Assembly (NCBI GenBank): GCA_016794985.1
Contig: JAEUIQ010000096.1
Coordinates: forward strand, 56,076-120,075
Direction: 5' to 3'
DNA: 64,000 nucleotides
DNA from: Planctomycetaceae bacterium
GTDB taxonomy: Bacteria; Planctomycetota; Planctomycetia; Pirellulales; Pirellulaceae
Under the pieces are notes generated by a model. The model saw only the letters and a list, made by a program, of their open reading frames with translations, was not told the origin of the DNA and made no database searches. The translations under genes were made by a program, and so were the position numbers. Positions 60,739-64,000 of the stretch are shown piece after piece. How positions within the stretch are numbered: the first letter of the stretch is position 1; each line of letters begins with the position of its first letter.

Positions 60739-61416
60739 ATGACCAAACCCAATAAGACTTCCTACGACAAAACCGAAAGGAACACAGTCCGGAGAGTGCC
60801 CAGACGAGCGGACCATGATGTGGATACAGTGCACCGCCTATTCGATCAGGCGTGGTTTTGCCATGTGGGGTTTGTTTGTGAACCTGGTCCGACAATTATT
60901 CCTATGTTTCATGCAAGGATAGACGACCAGATCATTCTTCACGGAGCGACATCCAGCCGATTGATGATGCTGATCGCGTCCGGCGTGCCGATTTGCCTTT
61001 CGGTCGCGATGGTTGACGGCTTAGTGCTAACTCGATCCCTCTTTCATCATTCACTGAACTATCGTTCTGCGGACGCGTTTGGTTTTGGCGAAGTCATTAC
61101 CGATCCGGCGTCTCGAACACGTGCTTTTCAGGCCATCGCAGGCAAGGTGATGCCTGGCCGTTGGGACGAAGCTCGGCAGCCGAACGAGCAGGAAGCCAAA
61201 GCCTCCTTGCTCTGCTCCGTCCAAATTGAATCGGCTTCTGCCAAGATTCGAACCGGCGGACCGATCGATGATAAAGATGACTACCAGCTCGATGTTTGGG
61301 CAGGAGTCGTTCCGCTTCAGGAGCAAATGCTGACGCCCGTCAGTGATCCATTGTCACTTCGCGAGATCGCGATTCCCGATTATATCGACGAGTTTCGACG
61401 CAATCGAAATGGTTGA
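60739..61416 (+). CDS. Pyridoxamine 5'-phosphate oxidase-family (flavin-binding) protein
   Basis: A 225-residue protein of the PNPOx-like split-barrel family: DVDTVHRLFDQAWFCHVGFVCEPGPTIIPMFHARIDDQIILHGATSSRLMMLI (residues about 27-82), GVPICLSVAMVDGLVLTRSLFHHSLNYRSADAFG, and a C-terminal DDYQLDVWAGVVPLQ. Stand-alone proteins of this type bind FMN or F420 and are often found next to XRE-cupin and GNAT genes. The start at ATG 60739 agrees with relatives, which begin a few residues before a DHDVDTVHRLF-like segment; a longer frame from 60628 overlaps the cupin gene and is not supported. Confidence 0.88.
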   Translation: MTKPNKTSYDKTERNTVRRVPRRADHDVDTVHRLFDQAWFCHVGFVCEPGPTIIPMFHARIDDQIILHGATSSRLMMLIASGVPICLSVAMVDGLVLTRSLFHHSLNYRSADAFGFGEVITDPASRTRAFQAIAGKVMPGRWDEARQPNEQEAKASLLCSVQIESASAKIRTGGPIDDKDDYQLDVWAGVVPLQEQMLTPVSDPLSLREIAIPDYIDEFRRNRNG

Positions 61417-61457
61417 TGTCGTATCTTGAGCCATAAACGAACTAATGAAAGATTTTC

Positions 61458-61820
61458 ATGATCGCAGACACACCCAGTCCACCCTACTACGCCGTAATAT
61501 TTACAAGTTCACGTACCGCTGGTGATAACGGCTATCAGGAAATGGCCGAGCTGATGGTCAGGCTAGCGAGCCAGCAGGATGGATTTCTAGGGATTGAAAG
61601 CGCCCGAGAAGAAATCGGAATCACGGTTTCTTACTGGCGCGACCTTTCGTCGATTCAGAAATGGCGTGAGCACGTTCAGCATACGGTCGCGAGAAACAAA
61701 GGGCGAAGTGATTGGTACAGCGCTTTTAAGACCAGAATAGCTGTCGTGGAACGAGATTATGGATTCGCAAGAAATAGTGCCGTCGGCAACGATATCGAGT
61801 CAATAGTTGATCTGCGATGA
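61458..61820 (+). CDS. Antibiotic-biosynthesis-monooxygenase (ABM) domain protein
   Basis: A 120-residue protein of the dimeric ferredoxin-like ABM group: YYAVIFTSSRTAGDNGYQEMAELMVRLASQQDGFLGIESAREEIGITVSYWRDLSSIQKWREHVQHTVARNKGRSDWYSAFKTRIAVVERDYGF. The conserved W of SYWRD and the H of the WREH segment are present. Function in this context is unknown; such proteins oxidise or bind small aromatic compounds, or serve as stress proteins. It lies 41 bp behind the PNPOx-like gene and may still belong to the XRE-led operon. Confidence 0.88.
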   Translation: MIADTPSPPYYAVIFTSSRTAGDNGYQEMAELMVRLASQQDGFLGIESAREEIGITVSYWRDLSSIQKWREHVQHTVARNKGRSDWYSAFKTRIAVVERDYGFARNSAVGNDIESIVDLR

Positions 61821-61910
61821 AATGCCGGATTGGCGAGAACCGATGTTCGCTGATGGCCAATGCAATAAACTTTAGTTAGTCATAGCGCAAATGCTGGAAA
61901 ATACTGACGG

Positions 61911-62366
61911 ATGCCTACGCATAATGATACTGCTTCGGAAATTGAATCGCTGATCGAATCCTGGCGTGCTAAGCTTCACGAACTCGATGCTTCGTCGGTT
62001 CAAACAAAGCCCGCTCCGGATCGTTGGTCGATCTCAGAAGTAGTCGGCCATCTTGTGGATTCCGCCTGTAACAACCACCAAAGATTTGTTCGCGCTCAGC
62101 ACTTCTCTGAATTGGTGTTCCCGAAATATGAACAAAACGAATGGGTCACCGCTGCCAATTACCAAAAAGCCAACTGGGGTTAGTTGGTGGAACTTTGGTA
62201 TCATTACAATCGGCTAATCGCAATGCTCATTCGCAATATTCGAGAGTCCAGCTTATCGACGCCGTGCACTATTACGCCGAACGAAACACGTACGCTTGGA
62301 TATCTCGTGACGGACTACCTGGATCACATGAAGCACCACCTCGATAAAATTTCTGATCGCACATAA
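61911..62366 (+). pseudogene. DinB-family protein interrupted by an amber codon
   Basis: The frame from ATG 61911 reads IESLIESWRAKLHELDASSV, DRWSISEVVGHLVDSACNNHQRFVRAQHF, ENEWVTAANYQKANWG, then TAG at 62181-62183. It continues in the same frame with LVELWYHYNRLIAMLIRNIR, TLGYLVTDYLDHMKHHLDKI and a stop at 62366. The joined protein (151 residues) is a complete DinB-like four-helix metal-binding protein with the histidines of GHLVDS and MKHHL. Relatives have an acidic or polar residue at the interrupted position, so one substitution (for example GAG to TAG) accounts for the stop. It is inactive unless read through. Confidence 0.85.
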
Positions 62367-62535
62367 AGGACTAACACGACATAATCACGCCATCTACCCT
62401 AGAACGCGATCGGGCGGTTTTGAAGTGGCAGCCTCACCTGCGATTGCCGATATTAATGGCTCTTGGTGCGAAAGGTGTCTTATCTGCAGTACCACGCGGT
62501 CATGAATCAAGGTGGTTGAGACAGGAATCATAAAA

Positions 62536-63070
62536 TCAATTTATCTGCTTGGGTCGAAACGATGATCGATAGGCGTTGGGGGTTCGCCCAGTGGCTCTGC
62601 GGAAGTGAATGCGAAGCAATTGTGCCGAGGTGAAGCCTGATCGAGTAGCAATCTGGTCAACGCTCAGTGAACTTGTTTCTAATAACTGCTGTGCCACCTT
62701 TATTCGTTCAAATGCCAGCCATTGCACAGGTGTCGTACCGGTTTGATCTCAAAAGCGACGAGCAAATGTACGCTCGCTCATACAGGCGCGCTTCGCCATC
62801 GACTTGACAGAATGTTCTTCTGCTAAATGCACCAAGAGCCACTGAAGCAATGACCCAATTTGACTATCTTCGCAACTCGTAATTGGCCGATTGATGAATT
62901 GGGCCTGGCCGCCATCGCGATGGGGTGAAACCACCAATCGCCGAGCCACAATATTAGCGATCTTAGCACCGAAATCTCGTCGGACTAAATGCAGGCACAA
63001 ATCAGTCCCGGCAGCACTGCCAGCAGCAGTCAAAATGTTTCCAGTAGCTTGGCAACGGACAGGCAGATGC
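62536..63070 (-). pseudogene. AraC/GlxA-type regulator, truncated and with an in-frame opal codon
   Basis: The minus-strand frame reads ILTAAGSAAGTDLCLHLVRRDFG, VARRLVVSPHRDGGQAQFI, LLQWLLVHLAEEHSVKSMAKRACMSERTFARRF, then TGA at 62749-62751, then in the same frame DQTGTTPVQWLAFERIKVAQQLLETSSLSVDQIATRSGFTSAQLLRIHFRRATGRTPNAYRSSF and a stop at 62536. This is the end of a DJ-1/PfpI domain followed by the double AraC helix-turn-helix, as in GlxA-type regulators. The stop replaces a residue that is usually R or Q (CGA to TGA fits). The first half of the PfpI domain, about 100 residues, is missing and unrelated sequence begins at about 63070. Confidence 0.85.
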
Positions 63071-63330
63071 ACGACGCAGTTTCCAGCAACACCCGGATAC
63101 CCACCCAAAAAGAACAACTCTCAAACTCTATGTTTCCAGCCGCCGGCAGTACTCTCTGAATCCCCAATTCTGTTAACCCGCCTGCCTCCGTTAACCGAGA
63201 GAGTTCGAGAGATTCGGCTTTCCTGGCTGGGGTGGAGAGCAGGAAACGGGCGGTCCTGGAAGTTGGCCTGGCAGGAAGAGACGAACGGTTTGGGGCGGCG
63301 GTTAACAAGAAACCCGCGAAAACCACGGAT
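63071..63330. other. Junction between AraC remnant and structured element
   Basis: No gene. The sequence contains GTTAAC four times in the wider region (63174, 63193, 63301 and 63371). The point near 63070 where homology to the AraC/GlxA family stops is probably a rearrangement junction. Confidence 0.4.
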
Positions 63331-63460
63331 TTAAACGAAAAAAGCCGAGGTGGAGACCTCGGCTTTCTGCGTTAACTAAACCAGAACAGTCTCGAAACTG
63401 TTCTGAAAAGCTCCCCGAGCGCAACCCTCTTCGTAACAATACTCTCTGCGCTCGAAATTC
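63331..63460 (-). ncRNA. Structured element with terminator, copy B
   Basis: Minus-strand order: CGAGCGCA/TGCGCTCG inverted repeat (63416-63454) enclosing GAGAGTATTGTTACGAAGAG, then CGGGGAGC, a perfect hairpin CAGAACAG-tttcgaga-CTGTTCTG (63382-63405), and a strong terminator AAAGCCGAGGT-ctcc-ACCTCGGCTTTTTTCG (63337-63366, 11-bp perfect stem). It matches copy A in core, terminator position and the TTTTTCGTTTA tail. It lies downstream of the porin-like gene on the same strand and could be its 3' region, but the recurrence at 58.8 kb, upstream of an unrelated gene, argues for an independent unit. Confidence 0.45.
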
Positions 63461-63530
63461 GTAAAGCCTTGCAACGCAAGGGCTTACGAAGTTCGAGACC
63501 CGTTCGGTCTGTTTCTTGACGAAGAGGTAC
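63453..63530. other. Long hairpin and complementary segment next to copy B
   Basis: TTCGTAAAGCCTTGC-aac-GCAAGGGCTTACGAA (63458-63490) pairs at 13 of 15 positions and is extended by CGAA/TTCG. Further on, GACGAAGAGG (63515-63524) is complementary to CCTCTTCGT inside copy B (63426-63434). The two segments could form alternative structures, as in an attenuator or a folded RNA. Confidence 0.45.
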
Positions 63531-63648
63531 TAACTATGGGTTAACACCAACTGTGTTCGCAGTCTATCCGAGCTTCACTTTCGCATCAACAGGGAAACGA
63601 GGTTTGTTCGGAGATTCTACCCCCAAGCGTTGGGGCTATCATGATCCA

Positions 63649-64000
63649 CTAAAAACGAACCTGATACTGGGAGTAGAAGAAGTCGGCGTCGCCAGAGAAC
63701 GCAACGCCAGGCGTGTTGTAGTAGTCGCCGGAATTGAAGTGGGAGTAGCCGATTATCAGATTGTGTCGCGGGTTGATCGCGATCGTCCAAAGAAGGTCGA
63801 TCTCGTGTCCAAGGTCCTTGGATACCGCGGCGTTGCCGGCGTTGTAGGGTGTCATCACCACGCTGTAGGGTGTCGTGGCTTGGTCCAAGAAGAAATAGTG
63901 ATACCAGACTAAGAAGTTCACTCGTTTGCCAATCGGGGAGATGAACTGGACATTCACGTCGTTCAAATTCCTACGTCCGAAAAGGTCCATGAACCCGTTG
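63649..64000 (-). CDS. Porin-like outer-membrane protein (alginate-export type), C-terminal part
   Basis: Only the last 117 codons are in the window; the gene continues to the right. The sequence alternates hydrophobic and polar residues like a beta-barrel: NDVNVQFISPIGKRVNFLVWYHYFFLDQ, GHEIDLLWTIAINPRHNLIIGYSHFNSGDYY, and ends in the aromatic signature FFYSQYQVRF. The GHEIDL..INPRHNLIIGYSHF..GDY pattern and the final DADFFYSQY..F are like the last strands of planctomycete alginate-export-type porins. An outer-membrane location is likely; substrate unknown. A hairpin CCCCAA-cgc-TTGGGG about 15-30 bp after the stop could be part of its terminator. Confidence 0.75.
   Translation of the reverse strand, partial: NGFMDLFGRRNLNDVNVQFISPIGKRVNFLVWYHYFFLDQATTPYSVVMTPYNAGNAAVSKDLGHEIDLLWTIAINPRHNLIIGYSHFNSGDYYNTPGVAFSGDADFFYSQYQVRF

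Noticed and set aside
20187..62366. Amber codon reassignment or an amber-suppressing code
   Set aside because: Core genes end normally at TAG, TAA and TGA, and other lesions (frameshifts, truncations) accompany the stops, so decay is the simpler explanation. Suppression is mentioned only as a test.
63170..63380. Possible integron attC sites, because GTTAAC recurs and small cassette-like genes lie nearby
   Set aside because: The sequences do not fit the RYYYAAC/GTTRRRY core sites and no integrase gene is present.

Overview
The window is a stretch of planctomycete chromosome, most likely from a Pirellulaceae (Rhodopirellula-like) bacterium. This rests on families that are diagnostic for that phylum: DUF1501 and DUF1549/DUF1553 proteins with a Planctomycete cytochrome-type CxxCH domain, ECF sigma factors of the Rhodopirellula/Verrucomicrobium type paired with FecR anti-sigma-like proteins, several very large Hanks-type Ser/Thr kinases with TPR or WD-type tails, a PEP-CTERM protein, DUF1559 (pseudopilin-like) proteins, and long secreted proteins without known function. 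Genes are spread over both strands in short operons with many ATGA-type overlaps. The gene density is modest, and much of the non-coding DNA is repeats and gene wreckage. Layout: 1-6524 is an M56/BlaR1-type membrane protease fused to a giant secreted region. 6867-7823 is a Tat-exported metallophosphoesterase. 8507-12570 is a broken sigma factor followed by a TPR kinase. 13190-18143 (minus) is a sigma/FecR/DUF1559 remnant/secreted protein operon. 18353-19042 is a PEP-CTERM protein. 19693-20582 is a decayed toxin-antitoxin operon. 21175-21573 is a small secreted protein. 21711-27437 (minus) is a tightly overlapping sigma, kinase and matrixin operon. 28207-31292 (minus) is a GntR/ABC/permease/thioredoxin operon with a clear promoter and palindromic operator. 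32083-33831 is a secreted protein. 34268-39776 (minus) is a WD-repeat kinase followed by a sigma-like factor. 40210-45950 (plus) is a run of six envelope or membrane proteins of unknown role. 46412-52665 (minus) is the classical sigma, FecR, DUF1549/DUF1553 cytochrome and DUF1501 set. 52760-53375 is a YHYH-protein pseudogene. 54125-55147 is an astacin-like protease with a PPC domain. 55386-56174 is a phage prohead-protease remnant. 56390-58467 (minus) is a two-gene RloA/RloB (AbiL-like) putative defence module. 59194-63070 is an accessory cluster: XRE-cupin regulator, GNAT, cupin, PNPOx-like and ABM proteins, plus broken DinB and AraC genes. The right edge is cut inside a porin-like gene on the minus strand. 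Repeats and mobility: a family of small elements, with ends related to GGGGACACACAACTTTC and its inverted form, occurs at eight loci (about 8.0, 19.2-19.6, 27.8, 31.4-31.9, 34.0, 46.1, 53.6 and 55.3 kb). Two of these copies are nearly identical, and one abuts the truncated 5' end of the phage-protease remnant. A second, perfect 17-bp inverted-repeat element sits between the DUF1549 and DUF1501 genes. The 59-63 kb accessory cluster is flanked by two copies of a structured, terminator-containing element in the same orientation. Several accessory genes carry single nonsense codons or frameshifts, which fits ongoing decay of horizontally acquired DNA. All functional statements are from reading the sequence alone; no database search or folding program was run.
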